From positions 2,604,001 through 2,668,000 of the forward strand of contig NZ_CP021111.1 in the NCBI RefSeq assembly GCF_002119665.1: DNA of 64,000 nt, in the 5' to 3' direction. This stretch comes from Bordetella genomosp. 13. Its GTDB lineage: Bacteria > Pseudomonadota > Gammaproteobacteria > Burkholderiales > Burkholderiaceae_B. Below are positions 36,309 through 50,000 of this stretch, in pieces; position 1 is the stretch's first letter, and each line of letters starts with the position of its first letter. The notes under the pieces are model-generated. The model saw only the letters and a program-made list of their open reading frames with translations. It made no database searches and had not been told where the DNA came from. A program made the translations under genes and the position numbers.

Positions 36309-38027
36309 ATGTCCAGCCGATTCGCCTCTCGCCGCCCCTTCCCGCCTTCCCTCATCTCGTCCTCGCTGGCCATGGCCGCGGCGCTGCTGACAACGCCGGT
36401 GACAGCGCAGACCGTACCGCAACTCCCGTCCGCCGCCGAACCGGGCCGCCAGCTGCCGCAGCCGGTCATGCCGCAGAGCACGCCCAGCGCTCCGCGCGTG
36501 TCGGTGCCGCAGGGCCAGGCCACCGAGGCGCCCGCGGGCGCGGAAAACCTCAGCTTCACGCTGACGGACATGAGCATCGAAGGCGCCAGGCACTACCCCG
36601 CCGCGGACCTGCGCACGCTGTACCAGCCGCTGCTCGGCAAGACCATCACCGTGGCCGACGCCTTCAAGGTGGCTAATGACATCGAGCTGCGCTATCGCAA
36701 CGACGGCTATGTCACCACGCGCGTCATCGTGCCCGAGCAGACCATCGAGGACGGGCGCTTCCGCATCGTGGTGGTGGAAGGCTTCATCTCGGACGTGAAG
36801 TACGACGGCGACATCGGCCCGGCCCAGGCGGCTGTGGAAAAACTGGTTCGCCGCCTGCGCGCCATGCGGCCCGTGAACGTGGCCGAGGTCGAACGCCAAC
36901 TGCTGCTGGCCAACGACCTGCCCGGCCTGACGGTGCGTGCCTCGCTGGAATCGTCGCCCACCGAAGTCGGCGGCTCGGTGCTGGTGGTGCGCAGCGAGCG
37001 CAAGGCGGTCGATGCCTCGCTTACCCTGGACAATCGCGGCTCGCCCTATCTGGGCTGGAGCGAGATGATAGGCCAGGTGTCGCTGAACTCCTTCGGCGCC
37101 CGCGCCGACCGCGTCACCCTGACCGGCCGGCTGGGCCTGCCCGCCGAGCGCAGCCAGGCAGTCGCGGCGAACTACGACATGCTGGCCACCGACACCGGCA
37201 TGACGGTGGGCCTGGCCGCCAGCTATGCCAAGAGCGAACCCGGCCGCGAGCTGGCCGATCTCAACGTGGCGAGCGACGTGCAGTCGTATTCGGCCACCGC
37301 CACCTACCCGCTGATCCGTTCGCGCCTGCAGAACCTGCGCGCAGTCGGCCAGTTCGAGGTGCGCAACGTCACCACCGACATCACCGACACGCCCTTCACG
37401 GAAGACCGCCTGCGCGTGCTGCGCATGGGCCTGAGCTATGACCGCACCGACAGCTGGAACGGCATCACTGCCGTTCGCGGCACGCTGCACAAGGGCCTGG
37501 ACGGACTGGGTGCGTCGGACAACGGCAACGAGCTCGCCTCGCGCGTGAACGGCCGCTCCGACTTCTTCAAGTTCACGGCCGAACTGACGCGCCTGCAGCA
37601 GCTGACCGACCGCTTCAGCCTGCTGGCCACGTTTGCCGGCCAGTACAGCGCCAGCCCGCTGCTGGCCAGCGAGGAATTCGCGCTGGGCGGCCCCAACTTC
37701 GGCCGCGGCTACGACGACGGCGAAATGTCCGCCGACAGCGGCATCGCGGGCTCGCTGGAACTGCGCTATGCGGTGTCCACGCCCACCCTGCTGCCGCACG
37801 GCGCGCACGTGTACACGTTCGTCGATGCCGGCCGCATCTGGGCGCGGCGCGACAGCGAAACGGACCTGACGCGCGCCAAGCTGTCGTCGATCGGCGCCGG
37901 CATGCGCGCCAACCTGACCAAGAACGTCTACGCCACGTTCGAAGTCGCCAAGCCCACCAGTTCCGACGTCCTTACGCAGGGCGACAAGAATCCCCGGTTC
38001 TTCTTCAGCATCGCGGCCCAGTACTAA
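36309..38027 (+). CDS. TpsB-family two-partner secretion transporter (FhaC/ShlB type)
   Basis: TpsB proteins are 16-strand outer-membrane barrels that export one cognate TpsA protein. The 572-residue protein has a signal peptide (to about residue 34), a Pro-rich linker, POTRA domain(s) from about residue 82 to 165 (SFTLTDMSIEGARHYPAADL; VANDIELRYRNDGYVTTRVIVP), and the barrel, with the conserved loop-6 motif G-R-G-Y (residues 465-468) and a C-terminal strand ending RFFFSIAAQY. No clear ribosome binding site precedes the ATG. The TpsA gene starts 18 bases later. Confidence 0.93.
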   Translation: MSSRFASRRPFPPSLISSSLAMAAALLTTPVTAQTVPQLPSAAEPGRQLPQPVMPQSTPSAPRVSVPQGQATEAPAGAENLSFTLTDMSIEGARHYPAADLRTLYQPLLGKTITVADAFKVANDIELRYRNDGYVTTRVIVPEQTIEDGRFRIVVVEGFISDVKYDGDIGPAQAAVEKLVRRLRAMRPVNVAEVERQLLLANDLPGLTVRASLESSPTEVGGSVLVVRSERKAVDASLTLDNRGSPYLGWSEMIGQVSLNSFGARADRVTLTGRLGLPAERSQAVAANYDMLATDTGMTVGLAASYAKSEPGRELADLNVASDVQSYSATATYPLIRSRLQNLRAVGQFEVRNVTTDITDTPFTEDRLRVLRMGLSYDRTDSWNGITAVRGTLHKGLDGLGASDNGNELASRVNGRSDFFKFTAELTRLQQLTDRFSLLATFAGQYSASPLLASEEFALGGPNFGRGYDDGEMSADSGIAGSLELRYAVSTPTLLPHGAHVYTFVDAGRIWARRDSETDLTRAKLSSIGAGMRANLTKNVYATFEVAKPTSSDVLTQGDKNPRFFFSIAAQY

Positions 38028-38045
38028 GCAGAGACGAGATTGATT

Positions 38046-41000
38046 ATGGAAAAGCGCTCTACCCGCAGCATCGGCAAACGCTCCCCCGTCAAGGCCGCTC
38101 GCCGGCTGCATCTGCACAAGGAAACCGCACTGCCGGCGCTCAGCACGCTGGCCGTGGTGCTGGGATCGATGGTGTCGGGCGGCGTGCACGCCAACCCCAC
38201 CGGCGGTTCGGTGGTGGCAGGTTCGGCCTCCATCATCGACCGCGGCAATGGCACGCTGGACATCAACCAGTCCACCGGCAAGGCCATCATCAACTGGAAA
38301 GACTTCAACATCGGCAAGGGCGAGACGGTCAACTTCCGCCAGCCGGGCGGCAAGAGCGTCACGCTGAACCGCGTGGTGGGCAATGACCCATCGGCCATCT
38401 TCGGCCGCCTGAACGCCAACGGCACCGTGATGCTGGTCAATCCCAACGGGGTGGTGTTCGGCAAGGGCGCACGCATCGACGTAGGCGGTCTGGTGGCCAC
38501 CACGGCCAACATCCGCGACCAGGACTTCCTCGCCGGCAAGTACAAGTTCGACCAGGCCTCGCCCAAGCTCGATGCCGCGGTGATCAACGAAGGCACCATC
38601 AGCATCAAGGACAGCGGCCTGGCTGCGCTGGTGGCGCCGTCGGTGCGCAACTCGGGCGTGATCGAGGCCAGGCTGGGTCGCGTGGCGCTGGCGGGCGCGC
38701 GCACCTTCACGGTGGATTTCCAGGGCGACGGGCTGCTGAGCTTCGACGCCAGCTCGGCGGTCGAAGGCCTGCCCAAGGATGCCGACGGCAAGCCGGCAGG
38801 CGCGCTGGTGTCGAACACCGGCGAGATCCGCGCCGACGGCGGCACGGTGCTGATGACCGCGCGCGCGGTCAAGGGCGTGATCGACAACGTCATCAACACC
38901 GACGGCATCGTCAGCGCCAAGGCGGTGGGCACCAAGAACGGCAAGATCGTGCTGTCGGGCGGCGACGCGGGCACGGTCAAGGTGGCCGGCACGGTGGACG
39001 CCACCGGCAAGAACGCGGGCGAACGCGGCGGCAAGGTCGTGGTGACCGGCGAGCACGTGGACGTGGTCCGCGGCGCCGCCATCGACGCGTCGGGTTCGGC
39101 CGGCGGCGGGGAGATCGCGCTGGGCAGCCTGGGCGTCGCGCCCGACGACGGCTCGGCCGCGTTCAGCGGCAAGTCGTCCACAGTCAAGGTGGCCGCGGGC
39201 GCCACGCTGAAGGCCGACGCCCTGGTCAAGGGCGACGGCGGCGACGTGACGATGTGGTCCAACGACGCGACCGCGTTCGCCGGCAGCCTGTCGGCGCGCG
39301 GCGGCGAGCAAGGCGGCGACGGCGGCTTCGCCGAAGTGTCCAGCAAGAAGAACATCGGCCTGACGGGCTCTGCCGACCTGCGCGCGCCCAAGGGCAAGAC
39401 CGGCCTGCTGCTGATCGACCCGACCGACCTGCGCATCATCGACGCCGGCGCCGGCGCCCTGGACGGCAGCGCCGGCGACGGCACCATCAACGGCGGCGAT
39501 GCCAACGCCGCCACCAACACCGTGTCGCGCGGCCTGCTGGAAAGCCTGGCCGGCACGACCAACATCAAGCTCGAGGCCACGGGCCAGATCACGGTGGCGG
39601 GCGACATCTCGCTCATCGACCTGCAGACCGCGCCCGGCCACAGCTTCACGATGCGTTCGACGCAGACGGGCGGCATCCGCTTCGAGAATGCGGACACCGA
39701 GATCAGCACCCAGGGCGGCTCCATCACGCTGGAGGCGCTGGGCGTGGGCAGCACGCTGGACAACATCGGCAAGCTGACCAGCCGCGGCGGCAACGTCACG
39801 CTCAACGCCACCGGCGACATCAACCTGGCCAACGTCATCGATGCGGGCGCGGGCGTGGCGCTGGTCCGCACCAGCGCGGGCACGATCCGCAACACCGGCG
39901 GCGCCAGCCAGGTGGTCGCGGGCGGCAGCGTCACGCTGGACGCCAGCGGCGGCAGCATCGGCATGCCGGGCAATGCGGTCAACACTCAAACGGCGCACCT
40001 GTCGCTGGCCACCGGCGGCAACCTGGTCGTGGCCAACCGGACGGCACTGACCTCGCTGGACATCACCAGCCGCCACGCGCAGGCGAACGTCGACAACGTC
40101 TTCGAACTGTCGTCGGTCGGCCTGGACTTCGACGTGACCGACGCGGGCGGCTATACGCTGGACAGGGTGCGCCAGAGCGGCCTGAACTTCTCGTTCACCG
40201 GCGACCGCACGATCACCGCCGGCGACATCAGCCTGGGCGCGGGCGCGCTGGCGCTGAATTCGACGTCCGGCCATATCCTCGGCACATCGGCCTCGCGGCT
40301 GAGCGCCGGCAGCATCGCGCTGTCCGCCGCGGGCAGCAATGGCCGCAACGGCGCCATCGGCTCCTTCAGCCAGGCGCTGAACACGCAGACCGCCAGCCTG
40401 ACCGCCGCCAGCGGCACGGGTGGCGTGTACCTGAACAACGCCATGAGCCTGGCGCTCAACTCGGTCGACACTACCGGCAGCCTGTTCGTGACGAATGCGG
40501 GACAGCTGACGCTGGGCGCCATCAAGGCCGGCGCCTCGTCCACCCTGAGGGCTACTGCCGGCAGCATCCTGGACGACGGCAACGACGCCACGATCGTCGC
40601 GACCCCGTCGCTGACCTTGTCGGCGGAGTACGGCACCATCGGCACGCTGGCACGCAGCCTGAAGACCAACGCCAGCACCTTGTCGGCCACCGGCGCGACC
40701 GGGGTCTACCTGGATAGCACCAGCAGCCTGAACATCACCGAGGCCCAGTCCGACGGCGGTTCCATCGCGATCACCAGCGGCGGCCACATCACGGCCAACA
40801 ACGTCGGATCCGGCGGCGGCGCCATCAACCTCACCGGCAACAGCATCTCCGCCGGCCAGGTCAATGCCGGAGCGGGCAACGTCACCCTGACCGCGCGCGC
40901 GGGCAGCATCACGGGCAACAGCGCGTCGCTGATCACCGGCAGCGTCGTCACCCTGCTGGCCCCGGCCGCCAATTCCGCCTACACGGTGGGAACATCCGGC

Positions 41001-44000
41001 ACCGCACTGCGCACCGCCGCCGGCGAACTGCACGCCACGGGCGGCCAGATCTACATCCACCAGGCGGACGGCTCCGTGCTGCTGGACGACCTGACGGCAT
41101 ACCAAGGCATCACTGTCACCGGCGTGGCCGACCTGACCGCGAACATGCTGAATGCGGGCACCGGCACGCTGCGACTCAACGCCCAGGGCGGCAGCATCCT
41201 GCGGGCCAACGCCAGCAGCGTGCTGGCCGGCAACAGCGTCGACCTGCAGGCGCAACGGCACATCGGCACCTCCGGCGACCATATCGAGACATCCACCGCC
41301 AGCCTCACGCTGAACAGCGGCGGCGACATCTACGTCGACAACCCCGACAAGGCGCTGACGCACCTGTCCATCGCCAACTCGCACGCGGACACCAGCCGGC
41401 GCAACACGCTGCTGGTCTCGGCGCCCTTCCTCGAGTTCGACGTCAACGACGATCTCGGCGTCGCCTATGAACTGCGGAACGTGTACAGCTCGCTGCTGAA
41501 CCAGTTCGTCTTCCGCGGCGACCAGGACCTGAAGCTGGGCACCATCCGGGCCGGCAGCGGCGTCACGCTGACGTCCACGCAAGGCAACATCCTGGACGAC
41601 GGCAACGCCAATACGCGGGTCACGGCCAACAGCGTTGGCCTTTCCGCCTACCTGGACATCGGCACCAGCGCCGACTTCATCGCCGTCAACGCGCCGTCCC
41701 TGTCGGCCGACACGCGCGGCAACCTGTACGTCACCGACATCGCCGACCTCAGCTCCCTGACGGTCTATGCCCGCCACAAGGCCGACGACGATCACTACGT
41801 GCTGGACGTGCGCGCGCCGTCGCTGCTGTTCGACATCAGCGACGATGCCAGCGGCCACACGATCCACCAGTTGCGCGACAGCAACTGGGTGAACTTCAGC
41901 TTCTACAGCGATCGCGACATCACGGCAGGCAGCATCGATGCGGGCTATGCCGGCACCATCACGCTGAACACCTCCGGCGGCATCATCGACGACGGAAACA
42001 AGAACACCCTGCTGCTGGCCAACTCGGTGAACCTGTATGCCGGGCGGGCCGTCGGCGCGGGCGGCGCCGGCTACATGGACATCCTGACCAGCAACCTGAA
42101 CGGTTCGGCGGGCAGCGGCATGTTCAACGTCCGCCTGCCCAATCCGGTCGGGTCCGGCAACTACACCGGCATCATCACGCTGGGCAGCATCACGGCGTCG
42201 GACCTGGTGCAGATCGACGCCGTGCAAGGCGACCTGGTACTGGGCAGCATGGTGCGCAGCAACACCGGCAACGTCTCGCTGATCGCGCGCAACGGTTCCA
42301 TCCAGGGCTCCGGCAGCGTGTATTCCGGCGCCGGTTTCATCACTCTGGACGCTGCGGGCCAGATCGGCGGCATGTATGCCGACACCGACCGCAGCGTGGG
42401 TGTCGGCGGCGCCGGGCAGGTGACCGTGATGGCCACGGCCGGCGGCGAGATATACCTGAACGGCGGGTCGTCCAACATCTTCCTGGCCAGCCTGAACGCA
42501 GGCGGCAATGTCCGCCACACGCAATGGTCGAACACGACCACGGTGGGCAATGTGCTGTCCGGCGGGTCGGTCTCGATAACGAACGATTCCGGTTCCATTG
42601 CCGATGACGGCAATGCGGCAACGTTGATCCGCGGCAGCAGCGTCGCCCTGCGGGCGATCTCGGGCGCCATTGGCGCACCCGCCGCCGTGCTGACGGTGCA
42701 GACGTCCGACCTCACGCTGGCCAGCGGCGGCAACATCGCCGTGCACAACACGGCAGGCCTGGACCGCCTGGACATCACGCGCCATGGCGCGGGCAGCGGC
42801 GCGTATTGGATCACGGCGCCCAACCTGACGTCCTTTACGATCTCGGACGATGCCGGCGGCCTGCACCTGAGGGACATCGCCAGCTCGACCGACCTCGATT
42901 TCGGGTTCAACGGCGTCAACAAGAACGTGCTGGTCGGCAACATCGACACGGGCGCGAACGGCACTGTGCGACTGGCCTCCGGACTGAACATCGCCAACGA
43001 CGATCCGGCCAACCGCGGCGCCATCCGGGCCGCGACAGTCTCGCTGGCGGCAGGCAGCAGCGGCTCCATCGGCTCGGCGGTGGCGGGCGGCGCGCTGGCC
43101 CTGACCGGCACGTCCAGCCTGTCCCTGACCTCGGGGAACAACGTCTACGTGGACAGCGACACCGTGCTGCGCAGCCTGTCCATCAACAGCCTGCGTTCGG
43201 CCGGGCTGGCCAGCAACTACGCCATCGGCACGGCGGCCGGCCAGACCGTGCGGATCAGCGACGACGGGCTCACGCACTATCTCGAGCAGATCACCGGGGG
43301 GCTGACGGACTTCAGCTTCAGCGGCCGCAAGAACATCCTGGTCGGCACCATCGGCGCCAGCAACTCGGTCAGCCTGACCACCGCCAACGGCGGCGTCAAC
43401 TCCAGCATCACCAGCGACGGCGGCGCCGGCCGCATCACGGCCGACACCGTGACGCTGTCCGCCACGGGTTCCGACAGCTATACCGCCCGCGACGCGAAAA
43501 CCGGCGCCATCGGCATGGCCAGCGGCGCGCTGCGCGTCAGCACCAGCAACCTGGACATCGCCAACAACGGCGACATCTACCTGAACAACGGCGGGCTGGC
43601 GCTCAGCAGCCTCGATCTGTACCTGTCGCGCCGCGACGCCGGCAGCACCACCAACTTCGACACCAACGTCTATGCGATCGGCGGCCTGGGCGGCCAGACG
43701 CTGGGAATATCCGGCGGCACGAACCTGTCGATCAGCGCCAACATGGCCGGCGCCGATCTGTCGATCAATGCCGACTCCGGCCTCACGTCCAACGGCATCA
43801 GTACGGGCGTGGCCGGCACGGTGGCGCTGACCTCGCGCTACGCCAACAGCAACGTCGCGCCCAGCATAGGCGGCACCGGCCTGATCACCGGCGGGAAGGT
43901 CAGCCTGAGCGCCCTGGGCACCAACGGCAGCGTCTCGGCACAGACGAGCACGACCGACCTGTCGATCGCGTCGGCCGGCAATGTCAGCGTCAACAACAAC

Positions 44001-47000
44001 ATCTCGCTGAACGCCCTGTCGCTGACGGCGAACCACAACCGTTCCGGCGGGTCGTCCAGCAACACGTACGCCATCACCGCCAGCAACCTGTCGGCGTTCT
44101 CGCTGAGCGACTCGACCGGCACCTCGGGCCTGACGCTCGGCGACGTGCGCAGTTCGGGCAACCTGGCGCTGTCCATTTCGTCGGACCGCACGCTGACGGT
44201 CAGCAACGTCAACACGGGCGCCGGCGGCTCGGTCTCCCTGAGCACTACCGGCACGATCTACGGCAACAGCTCCAGCGCCGCCAGTCCCAACATCACCACG
44301 GGCGCGCTGACGCTGAACGCCAATTCGGTGACGGGCACCTACAACACCGTCCGGCCGCTGTACGTCAGCGTCGATTCGCTGTCCTCGAACATCCGCGGCA
44401 GCATGTGGGTGTCGAACAACAAGAGCCTCACGCTGCTGAACAACAACGTCGCCAGCTCGGCCGAGGTGAACGTCACCAACGGATCGATCATGCAGGGCGC
44501 GGGCGCCTTCGTGGCCCCGGTGCTCGTGCTGTCGGCCACGCAGTCCATCGGCGCCGCGGGCAACGCGCTGCTGACCGACACGCGACGCCTCACCACGCGC
44601 ACCGGCGGCGACCTGTACGTCGACAACGCCACCGACCTCTTCAGCCTGGACATCCAGGCCAATCACGCGAATCCCGCGGTCGACAACGCCGTGCAGGTCG
44701 CGGCCCAGGGCCTGACGTTCGACATCACGGACACCAACGGCTACAACGTCACGGAAATCCGCGACGTGACCGGCCTGAACTTCTCGTTCTCCGGCGACCG
44801 CGACGTGCGCGTCGGCACGATCGACGTCGGCCCCGCGCATAGCGCCAGCCTGGCCGCCACCGGCGCAGGCAGCGACATCGTCAACCTGGCGCCGGGTTCG
44901 CACATCACCGCCGACAGCGTCTCGCTGTTCGCCAACAGCGAAATCGGCGTGGATACGGCGGACAACCTGGGCTCGATCCACACCACGGCCAGCGAGCTTT
45001 ACCTGACCGCCGGCAGCCACGTCTACGTCGAGAACCACCGCGACCTGGCTACCCTGTCGCTGTACGCGACCGGAGCGTCGCCCGCCACGTACGAGATCCT
45101 GTCCAACGAACTGCTGTTCGACGTGTCGCACAACGGCAGTCGCCTGCTGGTCAACGAGGTCCGCGACAACACCGGGCTCAACCTGATGCTGTCCAGCAGC
45201 GTCGGCCAGGACATCGGCATCATCGACACCCTGCCGACCGGCACCGTGCGTCTGTCCAGCAACGGCAGCATCCTGGGCAGCGCCGACAGCACGCAACGCA
45301 TCACCGCCGCGCAAGTCGAACTGGTCACCCAGGGCACGGGCGGCATGGGCGCCGTCGGCCGGGAACTCAACCTGTCCACGCCGCTGCTGCGCATCCAGAA
45401 CACCGGCGACGTCTACATCGATTCGGACACGCACATCGATTCGCTGTCGCTGGATTCGCGCGGCAACAATGCGCGCTCCTACAGCATCGCCTCGCCCGCG
45501 CGCGACGGCGGCTCCATCGGCTTCACGGCCACCGACGATGGCAGCGGCAGCGCCGCCGGCCTGGTGCTGACCAACGTGCAGGACGCGGGCGGCATGGCGC
45601 TGAACGTGATCAGCGACCGCAGCATCACCGTGGGTACGATCGACGTCGGCTACGACACCGTCAGCCTGTACGCGCGCAGCGGTTCGCTGCTGGGTGACGG
45701 CGACAGCAACACCAAGATCGACGCCGCGTCCCTGAACCTGACCGCGCAGCAAGGCGCCATCGGGGCCACCGGCGCGGGCAACGCCATCGACACCCGCGTC
45801 AGCACGGTCAGCGGCAGCGCGTACGGCGGCGGCGCCTACATCACGGTGGAAGGCAACACCAGCCTGCCCAGCCTGTACGCGACGGGCAACAGCGCCGTCA
45901 CCAACACCGTCGGCGATATCGAGCTGGGTACCGTCAATACCAACGGCAACGCGTTCACGGCGAACAATGCCGGCGGTTCGATCCTCAGCGGCACGATCAG
46001 CAACGCCACCACCGTCACCCTGACGGCGAACGGTTCGATCGGCAACAAGAGCGCCATCCGCACCACCAACATCTCGAGCGGCGGCACGACGGTGGTCACG
46101 CTGAGCGCCCGCAAGACGGACACGGCCGACGGCAGCATCGCGCTGACCGAAGCCTTTGGCCTGCGGGCGGCCTCGGTAACGGCCGATGGCGACGTCACGC
46201 TGACGGCGGACTTCTCCGGCATGGGTCGCGACCTGGTGGTGGGCACCATCTCGACCACGAACGGCGCGGTCGCGCTCTCGACCAGCCGCGGCAGCATCGT
46301 CGGCGCGGACAACACCAATCTCATCACGGGCAAGAGCGTCAGCCTGACGGCAGACTACGGCACGAGCCGCAGCATCGGCTCTTCCAACGCCAACAAGCTG
46401 CACCTGAACACACCGCAGCTGACGCTGGCCACCCCGGGCAGCATCTACGTCGACAACCTGGCCGACCTGACCGACCTGACCATCATCCGGAACAACGCGC
46501 AGGGCAGCAACTTCGGCAGCGCCGGCTTCCTCTCCATCGAGGCGCAGAACCTGGTCTTCAGCGGCGGCGATTCCAGCAACGTCAGCACGCTGACCACGGT
46601 CAGCGACAGCACAGGCCTGAACTTCGACTATCGGGCCATCGGCGCGATCGCGCTGCACACCATCGACGTCACGCAAACCGGTTCGGTCTCGCTGGCGACG
46701 AATCCGTACACCACCTCGTCCGGCGGCATCTATGGGCTGAACACGTTCTCGAAGATCACCGCGGACGACCTGACGCTGTCGGCGGGATGGAGCAACGCCA
46801 CCAACTCTATCGGCTCGAACGGGCTCTACCTGAACACCCAGGTCAACAACATCGCCGCCACGGCCTCGGGCTCCATCTGGCTGAACCAGACCGGCTCGAT
46901 CAACCTGGGCAATCTCAACGCCGGGGACAGTCTGTCGGTGCGCACCACCACCGGGGACATCATCGTCGGCGCGGTCAACTACGGCACCAACGGCGACAGC

Positions 47001-50000
47001 AGCAGCCTGACCCTGAACGCGCAGGCCGGCCGCATCCTGTCAGGCGGCGGCACGATCTCGGGCTACGGCGACGGCGCCATCTCGCTGACGGCGCGCGACG
47101 GCATCGGAACGAGCGATGCGGCGATCAGGATCTCCGCGCCGCTCAACCCGGTGTCGGCCACGGTAACCGGCACCGGCTCGCTATATCTGGATAGCACCAA
47201 CAACCTGATGGGCGGCCTGACGACCTCGGTCAACAACGGCGCGACGCGCGTCACGTCCTCGGGCAACATCGTGCTGGCCGGCATGACCTCGGGCACGGAT
47301 GCGGTCGGCAACGACATCTCGGTGAAGACCTCGTCGGGCAGTATCACGGTCGGCAACGTGCAGGCCGGCGCCAACCACGGCCAGGTCACGCTCAACGCAG
47401 AGAACGGCTACATCCTCGCCCGTGGCGCGGGCGCCACCGTCAAGGCCTATGGCGTCGCTCTGAACGCCCGCGACGGCATTGGCGCGGACAGCGCCACAGG
47501 CCGCATCAACGCCAGCGGCCAGCGCGTCGAAGCCACCACCAACGGTTCGATGTACCTGGCGGCAGACAACAACGCGGTCTACTCGTACCTGTCCGGCAGC
47601 ACCATCGACATCGCCGCAGCGGGCAACCTGCAGATCGCCAACGCCATCGCCACGAACGGCGGCGGCACGATCCGCATGACGGGCAACGGGACGAACAGCC
47701 AACTGGTCGCGGGCAATATCGACGCCGGCACGGGCAGCGTCACGATCGACTTCGGTCGGGCGGGCAGCACCATCGTCGACGACCGAGAAGACGCGACGCG
47801 CATCGTGGGCGGCAGCGTCACGCTGACCGCCGGCGCCGGCATCGGCGGCGCCACGGCCGATTCGCTGGATCGGGTGCAGACCGACGCCGGCAGCATCAGT
47901 GCCCGCGTGACGGGCAACGGCGCGATCTACCTGGATGACAACCGCGCGGCCGGCACCACGCTGAACTCGATGCGCACGGCCAACGGCGCCATCGGCATCA
48001 CCACCGCCGGACCCACGCGAGCCGTCAGCGTGATCTCGGAAACCAGCAACGCGTCCAACGATATCGCCATCGCCGTCTCCCACGGCGACCTCACGGTCGA
48101 CACCGTGGACGGCAAGGTACTGGGCGACGTGACGCTGCAGGCGGCCGGGTCCATCCTGGGCGGCTCCGCCGCCAACCTGGTCACCGGCCGCAGCCTGACG
48201 GCCTCGGCCGGAGGCAGCATCGGTACGGTCGGCGACCTGCCGACCGGCACGGGCGGCCAGGCGCTGCGCACCAATGTCGCGTCGCTGGGCCAGCTGGCCA
48301 CCGCCGCCGACGGCGCCGTGATCTCGATCGACAACCTGGGCACCACGCCGCTGACGCTGAACGGCAACGTGACGCAGACGGGCGACCACAGCTCGCTCTA
48401 CGTGCGCACCGCCGGCGCCCTGGATGCCAGCGCCGGTGTGCCCGCCACCGCGGACAATCTGCTGCTGTCCGCGGCCGGCATTCTGACGGTCGCCGCCTCG
48501 GGCGTGCAGGCCGCGAACACGGTCACCCTGGCGGGCGGAGTCGACATCCGCGCCGCCGGAGCCGACCCGCGCACGATCATCGTCGAGGCGGACACGCTGA
48601 ACTTCGTCAGCGGCGCCGCGGGCGGCAGCACCACGCTGAAGACCGAAGTCGCCACCATCAGCGCCAGCCTGACCGGCACCACCGCGGCCGGCAACCTGAC
48701 GCTGGACAACACCGGCGACCTCGACGCCACGCTGAGCACCGCCAACGGCGACATCTCCGCGACGACCAGCGGCATGCTGAGGGCAAGCTCCGTAACGGCT
48801 GCCGGCGCCAACCGCACCATCGACCTGACGGCCACGGACGGTGACATCGAGGTCGGCACCGTCAATGCCGGAGCGACCGGCGCCATCATCCTGACCGCCG
48901 AGCAGGGTTCGCTGATGGGCGGCGGCTCGGGCTTGACGGCCAACAGCCTGGAAATGACCGCCTACACCGGCATCGGCAGCGCCGGTGATCGATTCGCGAC
49001 CTCGGTCCGCAACGTCTCCGCCGAAGTGCTGGGCACGGGCGACATCTACCTGGGCGGCACCGGCCCGCTGACGCTGGCGAAGCTGGCCACCCACGCGGGC
49101 GACATCGACGTCACCGCCAGCGGCGCCCTGCGCAGCGACACCCACATCACGGCCGGCGACGGCGGCGTGGCGCTGGCCTCGACCGCCGGCGTCACGCTCA
49201 ATGGCGACATCACCGCCGACGCCATCGACATCACGGGCGACGTCACGCTGGCCGGCGGCACGCGCACGCTGAATACCAGCGGCGCCGGCGGCGACATCGG
49301 CATCAACGGCACGTTGAACGGCGGCGTCCAGCAGGCGGTGTTCAACGCCGGCGCAGGCGACGTCACGCTGTCGGGCAATGCCGCCAACCTGGCCGGCCTG
49401 ACCATCGACGGCGCCGCGATCAGCGTACAGGGCGTCGCCACCACGGGCGCGCAGCGATACAACGGCAACACCACGCTGGCAGGCAACTCGTACACCACCA
49501 TCAGCGGCGGCTTCACCGTGGATGGCGCGACGACGCTGGCCAACGGCGTCACCGTGTGGGCGGGATATGGCGACGTCGCCTTCGCTGGCGACGTCACGGG
49601 CGCGGACCACGCGCTGACGGTGACCACCACCGGCGACACGCGCTACGAGGGTACGGTCGACGCCGCTGCGCTGGCCAACAACGGCATAGGCAACGTCTAC
49701 CTGGATGGCGGCGCGGTCACCACCGCGGGCTCCCAGACGTACGTCGGCCACGTCACCCTGGGCGCCGACACCACGCTGACCGGCAGCAGCGTCACGCTGA
49801 ACAACGGCGTCGACGGCGCCCACGGCCTGACCATCGTTGGCGCGGCCGGACTGACCGGCAATATCGGCGCCGCCGACAAACTGGCCAGCCTCGCCATCCA
49901 CGGCAACGCCACGCTGGCCACCGACAGCATCGCGACCACCGGCAACCAGGAGTACCGCGGCGACCTCATCCTTGTCGGCGCCCAGTCGTGGACGACCACG

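Noticed and set aside
36201..46676. A 3,491-codon open frame on the minus strand opposite TpsB and most of TpsA.
   Set aside because: It has no protein-family signal, is rich in Ala/Arg/Gly/Val/Gln as expected for the complement of a GC-rich repetitive gene, starts without a ribosome site, and covers two genes whose domains are clear on the plus strand.
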